Assembly (NCBI RefSeq): GCF_000725485.1
Contig: NZ_JOAG01000007.1
Span: 1-64,000 of the forward strand
Length of the DNA: 64,000 nt
DNA from: Nonomuraea candida
GTDB lineage: Bacteria > Actinomycetota > Actinomycetes > Streptosporangiales > Streptosporangiaceae
Direction: 5' to 3'
The notes beneath the pieces were generated by a model. The model did no database searches, was not told the origin of the DNA, and was given only the letters and a program-made list of their open reading frames with translations. Within the stretch, counting starts at the first letter, position 1; each line of letters starts with the position of its first letter. A program made the translations under genes and the position numbers. Of the stretch, positions 44,284 through 53,700 are shown piece by piece.

Positions 44284-45636
44284 TCAGCCCAGGATGACCC
44301 GTTCCTCCGGCAGTTCGTACCGGCGGGTGCGTTGTTTGAGCGCGAGCGCCGAGCCCAGCGTGAGCGGGCCGATGCGGCCGATGAACATCAGCAGGCTGAG
44401 CAGGACGTGCCCGGCCAGCGAGGTGTCGGCGGTGATGCCGGTGGACAGCCCGTTGGTGGCGAAGGCCGAGATGACCTCGAACAACACCCGGTCGAAGCTG
44501 TGCGGCGTGATGATCAGCATGAGCCAGCACGAGGCCGTCACCAGGGCGACGCCGAGCAGGCTGATCGACAGCGCCTGGCGCTGGGTGGCGGCGGGCAGGC
44601 GGCGGTGGCCGATGTTGACGTGGTTCTCCCCGCGCAGCTCGGACCAGACGATGAACAGCAGGAAGCCGAACGTGGTGACCTTGATGCCGCCCGCCGTGCC
44701 CGCGCTGCCCCCGCCGATGAACATCAGCACGTCGGTGAGCAGCCACGACGACGGGTTCATCTGGGACAGGTCGAGGGTGTTGAAGCCGCCGGAGCGCGGC
44801 ATGACGGCGGTGAAGAAGGCGGCCAGCAGCTTGCCGGAGTCGTCGAGCGGCCCCATGGTGGCGGGGTTGCGCCACTCGGTCGTCAGGAACGCCAGCGTGG
44901 CGCCGCCGATGAGCACCGTGCTCATGCCGACGGTGATCCGGGTCAGCAGGGACCAGCGGCGGGGGTGCCGCCAGGTGCGCAGCAGCTCGAAGACGACGGG
45001 GAAGCCGAGCCCGCCGACGATCACGGCCCCCGCGATGGTCAGGCAGATCCACGGGTCGGTGACGAAGCGCATGAGGTTGTCGGACCACAGGGCGAAGCCG
45101 GCGTTGTTGAAGGCCGACACCGCGTGGAAGACGCCCAGGTAGGCCGCGCGGCCGAGCGGCTCGTCGTAGCCGGTGACGAAGCGGGTGGTCAGCACCACGG
45201 CGACGACCGCCTCGCAGACCAGGCTGAACGCCACCACCTTGACCACCACGTGTCGCAGGCCGGAGGCGACCACGGACTTGGTCTCGAACTGCGCCGACAG
45301 GCGGGCGCGCAGGCCCAGCCGGCCGGAGACGATGACGGTGATCAGCGTGGCGAGCGTCATGATGCCCAGGCCGCCCGCCTTGATCAGCAGCATGATGACC
45401 ACCTCGCCGAACACCGACCAGTGCGTCTCGGTGTCGACGACCACCAGTCCGGTCACGCAGACGGCGGAGGTGGCGGTGAACAGCGCGGTGAGCCAGGGCG
45501 CGGGCTCGCCGTCGGTGGTGGCCAGCGGGGTGGTCAGCAGCAGCGTGCCCGCCAGCACGGCGGCGCCGAACCCGGCGGCGATCAGCACGGTGGGATGCCG
45601 GCCGCGGTTGGTCACGGCGGGACGGGCGCGCATCAT
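44284..45636 (-). CDS. TrkH/KtrB-type potassium transporter
   Basis: This 450-aa membrane protein has four repeated pore-loop units, e.g. TATSAVCVTGLVVVDTETHW, HAVSAFNNAGFALW, FIGGGSAGTAGGIKV and SAFATNGLSTGIT, each with the conserved glycine of the K+ selectivity filter. It imports K+ (or Na+) with a cytoplasmic TrkA/KtrA subunit, which is not in the window. Two adjacent ATGs begin the gene; GGGGAG is just upstream. A possible structured 5' leader lies at 45640-45720. Confidence 0.92.
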   Translation of the reverse strand: MMRARPAVTNRGRHPTVLIAAGFGAAVLAGTLLLTTPLATTDGEPAPWLTALFTATSAVCVTGLVVVDTETHWSVFGEVVIMLLIKAGGLGIMTLATLITVIVSGRLGLRARLSAQFETKSVVASGLRHVVVKVVAFSLVCEAVVAVVLTTRFVTGYDEPLGRAAYLGVFHAVSAFNNAGFALWSDNLMRFVTDPWICLTIAGAVIVGGLGFPVVFELLRTWRHPRRWSLLTRITVGMSTVLIGGATLAFLTTEWRNPATMGPLDDSGKLLAAFFTAVMPRSGGFNTLDLSQMNPSSWLLTDVLMFIGGGSAGTAGGIKVTTFGFLLFIVWSELRGENHVNIGHRRLPAATQRQALSISLLGVALVTASCWLMLIITPHSFDRVLFEVISAFATNGLSTGITADTSLAGHVLLSLLMFIGRIGPLTLGSALALKQRTRRYELPEERVILG

Positions 45637-45644
45637 GGGACTCC

Positions 45645-45720
45645 CCGGTCGCCGGGCGAGCGCCCGTCGTCACACAAGCGGTGCCTCCGTCAGGTTCGGT
45701 ACGGCCGAGGACCCCACCGG
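45645..45720 (-). promoter_or_regulatory. Possible structured 5' leader of trkH-like gene (c-di-AMP riboswitch-like)
   Basis: On the minus strand the leader holds CCGAACCTGACGGAGGCACC followed by GCTTG, then a GGGCG-AG-CGCCC hairpin and the ribosome site GGGGAG. The first part recalls the conserved start of ydaO/yuaA (c-di-AMP) riboswitches, which often control K+ transporters. The later conserved parts were not found, so this is a weak call. Confidence 0.35.
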
Positions 45721-45860
45721 CCGGACTTCCCGGCACTCCGGCCCACACGGTAGCGCAGCCGCGAGGGGGCCGCATACGACAGAAACACCTGATGTCATGA
45801 CGAATAGAGAAATGGGCCCCCTCAGCGGATATTTCCGAGTTTAAGCTGACGACAACACTC

Positions 45861-45877
45861 GTTCATGAAGGCGTCAT
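45861..45877 (+). promoter_or_regulatory. Possible PHO box (PhoP direct repeats)
   Basis: GTTCAT (45861) and CGTCAT (45872) are spaced 11 bases apart, the period of actinomycete PhoP boxes, 40 bases upstream of a PhoX-like gene. A third repeat is not convincing. Confidence 0.4.
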
Positions 45878-45917
45878 CGAGACCTTCGTCCCTGCGCCTC
45901 GTCCCGAGGGGAGCACC

Positions 45918-47414
45918 ATGACCGAGCTTGATCGACGATCGTTCCTCGGCCGCGGCCTGGCCACCACCGGTGGTGTGCTGGCCAGCGGCATCGCCATCGA
46001 CACCCTGACCGCCCACGCGTCCTGGGCGGGCGCCGGGCGGCCCGCCGCCGACCCGCGCGAGACCGGTTACGGCCCCCTGCGGCGCACCCCTGCGAAGAAC
46101 ACCGGCGAGGAACTGCTCGCGCTCCCCGCGGGCTTCTCGTACGTCGTGCTGGGCAGGACCGGCACCATCATGAGCGACGGCGTCGCCACCCCCATCGCCC
46201 ACGACGGCATGGCCGCCTTCCCCGGCACCCGCCGCCACACCGTCCGGCTGATCCGCAACCACGAGGTGCGCACCCCGCCCGGCGACCCGCTCGGCCGGGT
46301 GCACGTCCCCGGCTCCGAGCGCTACGACGAGCTGGGCGTGGGCGGCACCACCACGCTGGAGGTCGATCTGCGCGGCGGCGAGGTGGTGCGGCACTTCGTC
46401 AGCCTCAACGGCACGATCATCAACTGCGCGGGCGGCCGGATGCTGCACGGCCGCGGCTGGCTGACCTGCGAGGAGACGACCGCCGGGCCGGCGCAGGGCT
46501 GGCGGCGCAAGCACGGCTACATCTTCGAGGTGCCGCTGAACGGCCCCGTGCCCGGCAGGCCCGCGCCCTCCCAGCCGCTGACCGCGATGGGCCGCTTCTC
46601 GCACGAGGCCGTGGCGGTGGACCCGCGCACCGGGTACGTCTACGAGACCGAGGACGACTCCGGCAAGCCCAACGGCTTCTACCGCTTCCGCCCCAGGGAC
46701 CCGCGCGACCTGGCGGCGGGGGGCGTACTGGAGATGCTCAAGGTCAAGGGCGCGGACGGCTACGACTGCCGCGAGGGCCAGACCATGGGTGCCCGGCTCC
46801 CCGTCGAGTGGGTCACCATCGACGACCCCGACCCCGACCTGGAGAACGGCGCCACCACCTGCACCCGGCAGGGCCTGGCCAAGGGCGGCGCGAAGTTCAA
46901 CCGCCTCGAAGGCTGCTGGTACGGCGACGGCAGCGTCTTCTTCAACTCCACCAGCGGCGGCGACGCCAAGAACGGCGACCCGCCGAACGCCGACGGCTAC
47001 CTGGAGGGCTACGGCCAGGTCTGGCAGTACGTCCCCGGGCGGCGCGACGGCGGCACGCTGGTGCTGGTGTACGAGTCGCCCGGCCGCAAGGAGCTCGACT
47101 CCCCCGACAATCTGACCTTCACTCCCAGGGGCGGCATCGTCCTGTGCGAGGACGACGCGGGCTCGGCCGACCCCGACGAGCACCCGCTGGCTCCCGGGCT
47201 GGCCAACGTCAACCGGCTGATCGGGCTGGACCCGCGCAGGGGGCAGCCGTTCGAGTTCGCGGTCAACATCGCCGACGACAGCGAGTTCGCCGGGGCGTGC
47301 TTCAGCCCGGACGGCTCGGTGCTGTTCGTCAACCAGCTCGGCGACACGGCCTCCGCGGAGCCGCCGGGCCGCACGTACGCCATCCGCGGCCCCTGGCACC
47401 GCGGCCCCCTGTAG
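45918..47414 (+). CDS. PhoX/DUF839 phosphatase-like exported protein
   Basis: This 498-aa protein has a Tat signal (DRRSFLGRGLATTGGVLASG) and the DUF839/PhoX beta-propeller (YVVLGRTGTIMSDGVATPIA, HDGMAAFPG, NHEVRTPP, RFSHEAVAVDPRTGYVYETE). PhoX enzymes are Ca/Fe-dependent phosphatases induced by phosphate starvation, and a PHO-box-like pair is upstream. Ligand residues were not checked individually. GAGGGGAGC precedes the ATG at 45918. Confidence 0.88.
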   Translation: MTELDRRSFLGRGLATTGGVLASGIAIDTLTAHASWAGAGRPAADPRETGYGPLRRTPAKNTGEELLALPAGFSYVVLGRTGTIMSDGVATPIAHDGMAAFPGTRRHTVRLIRNHEVRTPPGDPLGRVHVPGSERYDELGVGGTTTLEVDLRGGEVVRHFVSLNGTIINCAGGRMLHGRGWLTCEETTAGPAQGWRRKHGYIFEVPLNGPVPGRPAPSQPLTAMGRFSHEAVAVDPRTGYVYETEDDSGKPNGFYRFRPRDPRDLAAGGVLEMLKVKGADGYDCREGQTMGARLPVEWVTIDDPDPDLENGATTCTRQGLAKGGAKFNRLEGCWYGDGSVFFNSTSGGDAKNGDPPNADGYLEGYGQVWQYVPGRRDGGTLVLVYESPGRKELDSPDNLTFTPRGGIVLCEDDAGSADPDEHPLAPGLANVNRLIGLDPRRGQPFEFAVNIADDSEFAGACFSPDGSVLFVNQLGDTASAEPPGRTYAIRGPWHRGPL

Positions 47415-47549
47415 CCGGCACCGCGGCGGTCCCCGCTCCCCTCCGGCCGCGGTCGCGGGAGGAGGGGCAGCGGGCCCCACCGGGCCTAACCTGACAGAGG
47501 GTGACCCTTATGTGGCCGGAAGTGTCATGACCGCCCTCTTGAGCGGCGC

Positions 47550-47639
47550 GTGCTGATCGCACTCGGCGTGCCGGTGGCCGCCTTCGCCGCGTACGAGATC
47601 TACCAGTACGTCGTGGCGCCCGCCATCCACCACCACTGA
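47550..47639 (+). CDS. Possible 29-aa membrane peptide
   Basis: A GTG-started frame encodes one hydrophobic helix (VLIALGVPVAAFAAYEIYQY) ending IHHH. A nine-codon frame from ATG 47527 ends in a TGA overlapping this start, so a real longer gene with a one-base shift is equally possible. No clear ribosome site. Confidence 0.3.
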   Translation: MLIALGVPVAAFAAYEIYQYVVAPAIHHH

Positions 47640-47652
47640 CGGAGCCGGCCGC

Positions 47653-48306
47653 TCAGGCCGGAAGGGCGAGGGTGTCGAAGTCCACCCGCAGGTCGGCCCG
47701 GGAGCGGGTGGCGCGGATGGCGGCGGCGTTGGGCTCGTCCACCTCGGCCACCCAGCGCGCGGCCCTTTCGGCGGTCTTGCCGAACCGGACGTGCCGCCGG
47801 ACCAGGCGGTCCAGGCGGACGCGGTCGTCGAGGTCGACGTACCAGACCTCGGTCATGGCCGCCCGCACCCGGCTCCAGGGCTCGTCGCCGAAGAGCAGGT
47901 AGTTGCCCTCGCTGACGACGACCCTGGCCGCCGGCGGCACCGGGATGGCGCCGGCGATCGGCTGCTCGATCTCGCGGTCGAAGGAGGGGGCGTACACGGT
48001 GGCGGCGGTCTCCGTACGGAGGCGGTGCAGCAACGCGAGGTAGCCGTGGCCGTCGAAGGTGTCGACGGCGCCCTTGCGGCCCAGCCGCCCGAGGCGTTCG
48101 AGCTCGACGTCGGCCAGGTGGAAGCCGTCCATCGGCACCCAGACGGCGGGCAGCCCGCCGCCGGTGAGCGCCCCGGCCAGCCAGCCGGCCAGCGTGGACT
48201 TGCCGGCGCCGGGGCAGCCCGTGACCCCGATCAGCACCCGCCCGCCGCCCTCGGCCAGCGCGCGCACCCGTTCGACCAGTCGCGGGCCGGTCGTCGCATC
48301 GCTCAT
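47653..48306 (-). CDS. Nucleoside/nucleotide kinase family protein (uridine/pantothenate kinase-like)
   Basis: This 217-aa protein has Walker A GVTGCPGAGKSTLAGWLA, the acidic DGFHLADVEL loop typical of PanK/phosphoribulokinase relatives, SFDREIEQPI, and VVSEGNYLLF, and an RLVRRHVRFGKT lid. It probably phosphorylates a small alcohol-bearing metabolite. ATG 48315 is also in frame, but the ATG at 48306 is preferred. The substrate is unknown. Confidence 0.85.
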   Translation of the reverse strand: MSDATTGPRLVERVRALAEGGGRVLIGVTGCPGAGKSTLAGWLAGALTGGGLPAVWVPMDGFHLADVELERLGRLGRKGAVDTFDGHGYLALLHRLRTETAATVYAPSFDREIEQPIAGAIPVPPAARVVVSEGNYLLFGDEPWSRVRAAMTEVWYVDLDDRVRLDRLVRRHVRFGKTAERAARWVAEVDEPNAAAIRATRSRADLRVDFDTLALPA

Positions 48307-48353
48307 CGGGATCATTAGACCATCCGGCGGCCTCCGCCCGCCGCGACCGTGAG

Positions 48354-48391
48354 GACGCCTGACCCCTGACGCGCGTCAGGGGTCAGGCGTC
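48354..48391. terminator. 38-bp perfect palindrome
   Basis: Bases 48354-48391 are fully self-complementary (17-bp arms around GCGC), containing repeated CTGACCCC-type words. It lies beyond the 3' end of the TetR gene and upstream of the kinase gene on the same strand, so it may be a terminator or cruciform. Confidence 0.7.
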
Positions 48392-48519
48392 ACTGCCCCG
48401 CCGCAGCAGGCTCCACAGTCGTCCACCGGTCAGGCGCCGATTCCTGCCGCAGCAGGTCCATGGTCGTCCGGCGGTCAGGCCTCGATGCCCTGGCGCAGCA
48501 GGCTCCACAGCCGTCCGGC
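48381..48519. repeat. 45-47-bp tandem repeat of the TetR 3' end
   Basis: Three units (48381, 48428, 48473), each with GGTCAGGC and a CGCAGCAGG core. The last covers the C-terminal codons and stop of the TetR gene (48475-48477); the others lie beyond the stop. Confidence 0.85.
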
Positions 48520-49032
48520 GGTCGGGAGGCGGTCGGCGGCGGGCACCTTCGACAGCACCCCGGCCAGCATCCCCACGGCCAGGACCAGGTCGTCGGCCGT
48601 CAGGTCGGCGCGCACCAGCCCCGCCTCGCGCGCCCGCGCCAGCCCGCCCTCCAGCAGCTTCGCCACCCGATCGCGCATCGCCAGCAGCCGCGGGTCGGGC
48701 CGCGCCGGCACGCTGACCATCGTGATGAACGCCGTCGAGGCCACGGTCTGCTCGGTGATCAGCGCCAGCAGGTCGTCGAGCGTGGTGCCGGGCGCGGCGG
48801 CCAGCGCCTCCAGCTCGGCGATGCTGTCCTCGAACACCGCCAGCGCCAGGCTGATCCGGTCGGGGAAGTGCCGGTAGAGGCTGCCCTGCCCGACCCCGGC
48901 CTGGCGGGCCACCGCGCTGAGCGGCGCGTCGTAGCCGGCGGTGGCGAAGACCTCGCGGGCCGCCGCCACCAGGGCGGCCCGGTTCCCGGCCGCGGCACTG
49001 GGCCCTCTGTTGGGTCGACGCTCGGCAGGCAT
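48475..49032 (-). CDS. TetR-family regulator
   Basis: This 185-aa repressor has TetR helices (ALVAAAREVFATAGYDAPLS, AVARQAGVGQGSLYRHFPDR) and a helical sensor domain. TACGAT seven bases before the ATG at 49032 suggests a leaderless message. An ACCGGACA-N4-TGTCCGGT site (49049-49068) lies just upstream, next to a decayed short-chain dehydrogenase that was probably its target. Confidence 0.9.
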   Translation of the reverse strand: MPAERRPNRGPSAAAGNRAALVAAAREVFATAGYDAPLSAVARQAGVGQGSLYRHFPDRISLALAVFEDSIAELEALAAAPGTTLDDLLALITEQTVASTAFITMVSVPARPDPRLLAMRDRVAKLLEGGLARAREAGLVRADLTADDLVLAVGMLAGVLSKVPAADRLPTAGRLWSLLRQGIEA

Positions 49033-49048
49033 AGCGGTTATCGTAACG

Positions 49049-49068
49049 ACCGGACACTACTGTCCGGT
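49049..49068. promoter_or_regulatory. TetR operator
   Basis: ACCGGACACTACTGTCCGGT has perfect 8-bp arms and a 4-base centre, between the TetR start and the dehydrogenase remnant. Confidence 0.75.
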
Positions 49069-49071
49069 TAA

Positions 49072-49269
49072 TTTCGACGTTCCTGGTCACGCACCGGCGC
49101 CACCATCGACCCGGCCGGCGCGGCCCGGCTCGGCCCCGCGCTCTCCCTCGGGGAGCGCCTGGCGCAGCCCGAGCAGATGGCCGACGCGGCCCCCTTCCTC
49201 GCCTCGGACGCCGCCTCCTTCGCCAACGGCGCGATCGTCCCCGTGGACGGCGGCTGGTCCGCCGCCTGA
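49072..49269 (+). pseudogene. C-terminal remnant of a short-chain dehydrogenase
   Basis: The frame reads GATIDPAGAARLGPALSLGE and ends ASDAASFANGAIVPVDGGWS, the classic tail of SDR enzymes. The frame is closed by TAA at 49069, no start codon precedes the fragment, and the nucleotide-binding and YxxxK parts are gone. The cut falls right after the TetR operator, as if a deletion removed the first two thirds of the target gene. Confidence 0.85.
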
Positions 49270-49499
49270 ACCCGCGGCGAACGACCCGCCGCCCGAGCCA
49301 CGCCCGGCGCGGGCCCCGGCGGCGTCCGCGCGCACCCGGCACGGGGCGGCGAGGTGAGGCGGCGGGGCGGTCGCGAGGATGGCGGAAGGGAATCGGCGGG
49401 GAGGGTCGCCGGGAGCCGATTTTGGGGGGATATGCCTGCGTAGGGCGGGGGCCGGAAGAGGGCTGCGGGGACATTGACGTGTCTTTGCGCGGCGGGGCT

Positions 49500-51004
<1,505 letters not shown>

Positions 51005-51013
51005 CCCGACCCT

Positions 51014-51030
51014 CCGGCGGCCCCCGCCGG
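51014..51030 (+). terminator. Short GC stem-loop after argG
   Basis: CCGGCGG and CCGCCGG (7-bp stem, 3-base loop) follow the argG stop by nine bases; there is no U-tract. Confidence 0.5.
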
Positions 51031-51284
51031 CTCCCGCTCGATCCGGGCCCGCGCGCAAGCCGGGCCCGGCTCTCGTCTCCGCCGTCGATTCATACCGCCA
51101 TCGGCGGGTACGGCCGGCAGAGGTTCCTTGCCACGGTGATTGAGGAACAAACATTTCCAAGACAACCGGTCTAGCGTGTTGTCATTGACTGGAATTGTTG
51201 GAACATATGGTTCGAGCCATCGAGTGAGGTCCGAAGATCGCTTACCCCGCGTGAGGGTAGCGGCGAGGGAAAGGGGCAACGCTC

Positions 51285-52118
51285 ATGCACCAGCGTGCCG
51301 TCCGAAACTTGGCCAGGCTCGAAACCACCCAGGCCAGGATCACCCGCATCTTCGACGCGGCGGCCGGTGGAAAGAACCATTTCCTGGCCGACAAGGACAC
51401 GGTACGCCAGTTCGATCAGGCGGCCCCGGCCCTCACCACGGCGGCCCGCGCCGTGCTCGAGTTCCTCTCCCGGATGATCCGCCACCTGTCCGCCGGCGAG
51501 GGCGTCGATCAGTTCCTCATCGTGGGCAGCGGGATCCCCACCGGCCCGGCCGCCGGGCACGGGCTGCACGAGATGGCCCGCCACGCCGGGGCGCCCGACC
51601 CCCGGGTCCTGTACGTCGAGAACAACCCGATGGTGGTGACCATGGCCCAGGCCACCATCGAGCCCTTCACCGACCTCGTACGCGTGGTCGAGGGCGACGT
51701 CCGCGAGATCGACGAGATGCTCCGCCACCACGTGGTCAGGACGTTCATCGACTGGGACAGGCCCGTGGCCGTGCTGCTGCTGTCGTCCTACAGCCTCAAC
51801 GACGACGAATACGCCCACTACGTCATCAAGCGGCTGCGGCATACCGCGGCGGGCGGCAGCTTCCTCGGCCTGCTGCACACCACGTTCGACGGCATCCCGC
51901 CCGAGTTGCTGCCCGCCATCCGCGACCTGCTCGCCATGAGCCTGCCGCACCTCGCGATCCGGTCGAGAGAGGAGGTGGCCGCCCTGTTGGAGGGGCTCGA
52001 CCTGGTGGCGCCGGGGCTGGTCTGGGTGCCGGAGTGGCGGCCCGCCGACGACCACCTCGCCTGCCGCGAGGAGCCCGCCTCGTCGGGCAACTACGGAGCG
52101 GTCGCCCGCATCCCCTGA
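51285..52118 (+). CDS. DUF574-type SAM-dependent methyltransferase (PF04672-like)
   Basis: This 277-aa protein has the family start ARITRIFDAAAGGKNHFLAD, a glycine-rich SAM loop (FLIVGSGIPTGPAAGHGLHE), an acidic strand (VLYVENNPMV) and a family-typical DDEYAHYVIKR segment. Such proteins are abundant in actinomycetes and their acceptors are unknown. GAAAGGGGC precedes the ATG at 51285. Confidence 0.88.
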   Translation: MHQRAVRNLARLETTQARITRIFDAAAGGKNHFLADKDTVRQFDQAAPALTTAARAVLEFLSRMIRHLSAGEGVDQFLIVGSGIPTGPAAGHGLHEMARHAGAPDPRVLYVENNPMVVTMAQATIEPFTDLVRVVEGDVREIDEMLRHHVVRTFIDWDRPVAVLLLSSYSLNDDEYAHYVIKRLRHTAAGGSFLGLLHTTFDGIPPELLPAIRDLLAMSLPHLAIRSREEVAALLEGLDLVAPGLVWVPEWRPADDHLACREEPASSGNYGAVARIP

Positions 52119-52172
52119 GGAAACTTTCAGCCGTGCATTCACAAGAGTGAAGGCGAGCGCTTATCGTGGGTG

Positions 52173-52186
52173 TGGGAGCGCTCCCA
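52173..52186. promoter_or_regulatory. CebR-type operator in the leader of the anti-sigma-like gene
   Basis: TGGGAGCGCTCCCA is a perfect 14-bp palindrome identical to the CebR box that controls cellobiose uptake in Streptomyces. It lies 15 bases before the ATG at 52202 and downstream of a TTCACA/TATCGT-like promoter, so a bound protein would act as a roadblock. Confidence 0.75.
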
Positions 52187-52201
52187 AAACTGAGAGACGT
52201 G

Positions 52202-52618
52202 ATGCGTATGGCCCCCCACCACGGATCCTTGTCCGCCCCGCCGGTCCGCTCGGTGGAATATCTGCTGCCGTCCGCCCCGTCCGGGGTGGGCGAGGCGCGC
52301 TCCCTGGTCAGGGCCGAGCTCGGCCGCTGGGGGCTGGCGCACGTCATGGACGACTGCCTGCTCATCGTCAGCGAACTGGTCACCAACGCCGTGCGCCACG
52401 GCGGCTCGGCCTACACGTTGCGGCTGGAGGAGCGGGCCGGCCGGTTGCACGGCGAGGTCTTCGACCCGGGCGAGGGCGTGCCCTGCCGGCGTTCGCCGGG
52501 TGTGGAGGCGCTGTCGGGCCGGGGGTTACAGATCGTCGCGGCCATCGCCGACGACTGGGGGGTCACGAGGGCCGACAACGGCAAGCTCGTCTGGTTCGCA
52601 CTCTCCTGCACCGCCTGA
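52202..52618 (+). CDS. Anti-sigma-factor-type ATP-binding protein (RsbW/SpoIIAB-like)
   Basis: This 138-aa protein is a single HATPase_c domain: N-box LLIVSELVTNAVRHGG, G1-box VFDPGEGVP, G2-box LSGRGLQIVAAIADDWG. Such proteins bind and inhibit sigma factors or phosphorylate their antagonists. The start was set at the ATG at 52202 (GAGAG upstream); a GTG at 52199 is possible. Its partner is unknown; a SigB/F-type sigma factor lies 6 kb right. Confidence 0.87.
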   Translation: MRMAPHHGSLSAPPVRSVEYLLPSAPSGVGEARSLVRAELGRWGLAHVMDDCLLIVSELVTNAVRHGGSAYTLRLEERAGRLHGEVFDPGEGVPCRRSPGVEALSGRGLQIVAAIADDWGVTRADNGKLVWFALSCTA

Positions 52619-52812
52619 CCACCGCCTGATCACCACCCGGCCACCCAGCCTCCTCAGGAGACGGCGGCGGGGCTGCCGCGCAGGATCAGTCCAGCACCAG
52701 AGGGTCCTCCCCGGCTCATCCGTCACGCCCCCCGTCGCGCCCCGGCGAGAGCGGGCAACGATGATCTCCATCTTCAGGCAATTTCCAGGTACGACGGGTA
52801 GTCTCGCTGGGC

Positions 52813-53700
52813 ATGAAGTGGCAGCGCACAATCAACGGGGCGCTGGCCAGGTACACAGGATTCCAGGTCAACCGAGTAGGTAAAGCAGGGCAAGCGGCGA
52901 CTTCGGTGAAACCGGCGGCGGCGAAGGCTCCGGAAAAGCGGCAGGACACGCCTTTCCGGCCCCCGGCCGACCCGGCGACCGACCGCCTGGTGCCGGAGCC
53001 GGTCTTCATCATCTCGCCGGTCCGCTCGGGCTCGACGCTGCTGCGGGCGATGCTCAACGCTCACCCGGACCTGCATGCTCCGCACGAGCTGCACGTTCGC
53101 CGGTTGCGAGTGGAATTCGATACCTCGCTGGCGGAGAAGGCGATGGAGGCACTCGGCCACAACCGGGCCGACCTCGAACACCTGCTGTGGGACCGGGTGC
53201 TCCATCGCGAGCTGGTACGCAGCGGCAAACGGTTCATCGTCGAGAAGACACCGGCCAACGCGTTCGCGTACGAGCGGCTGGCCGCGTGCTGGCCCGGGGC
53301 GCGCTTCGTGTTCCTGCTGCGCCATCCCGCCTCGATCGCGGCCTCCTGGCACGAGGCCAGCCCCGGCAAGCGCACCCCGGCCGAGGCCGCCGCGGACGCG
53401 CTGCGGTACATGAAGGCCGTGCAACGGGCCCGTACGGCCCTGCCCGGCCTGACCGTCCGCTACGAGGAGCTGACCGCCGACCCCGAGCGGATCGGCCGCG
53501 GCATCTGCGAGTTCCTCAAGGTGCCCTGGGCGCCCGAGCTGCTCTCCTACGGCACGCCCGACGTCGTGACCAAGGGCCTGGGCGACTGGAAGGACAAGAT
53601 CCGCTCGGGCACGGTGCAGCGCGGCCGTGACCTGCCCAGCCCCGACCAGATCCCCGACGTGCTCAAGGACATGTGCAGGACCTGGGAGTACCTCACATGA
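52813..53700 (+). CDS. Sulfotransferase family protein
   Basis: This 295-aa enzyme has the 5'-phosphosulfate loop FIISPVRSGSTLLRAML and the 3'-phosphate motif RFVFLLRHPASIAASW, so it should move sulfate from PAPS to an acceptor. The N-terminus is basic without a signal. TAGTCT eight bases before the ATG suggests a leaderless mRNA. It overlaps the next gene (ATGA), so sulfation and glycosylation of a shared product are likely. Confidence 0.88.
   Translation: MKWQRTINGALARYTGFQVNRVGKAGQAATSVKPAAAKAPEKRQDTPFRPPADPATDRLVPEPVFIISPVRSGSTLLRAMLNAHPDLHAPHELHVRRLRVEFDTSLAEKAMEALGHNRADLEHLLWDRVLHRELVRSGKRFIVEKTPANAFAYERLAACWPGARFVFLLRHPASIAASWHEASPGKRTPAEAAADALRYMKAVQRARTALPGLTVRYEELTADPERIGRGICEFLKVPWAPELLSYGTPDVVTKGLGDWKDKIRSGTVQRGRDLPSPDQIPDVLKDMCRTWEYLT

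Noticed and set aside
47527..47553. Nine-codon frame from ATG 47527 as an independent peptide
   Set aside because: Too short, no ribosome site and no conservation evidence.
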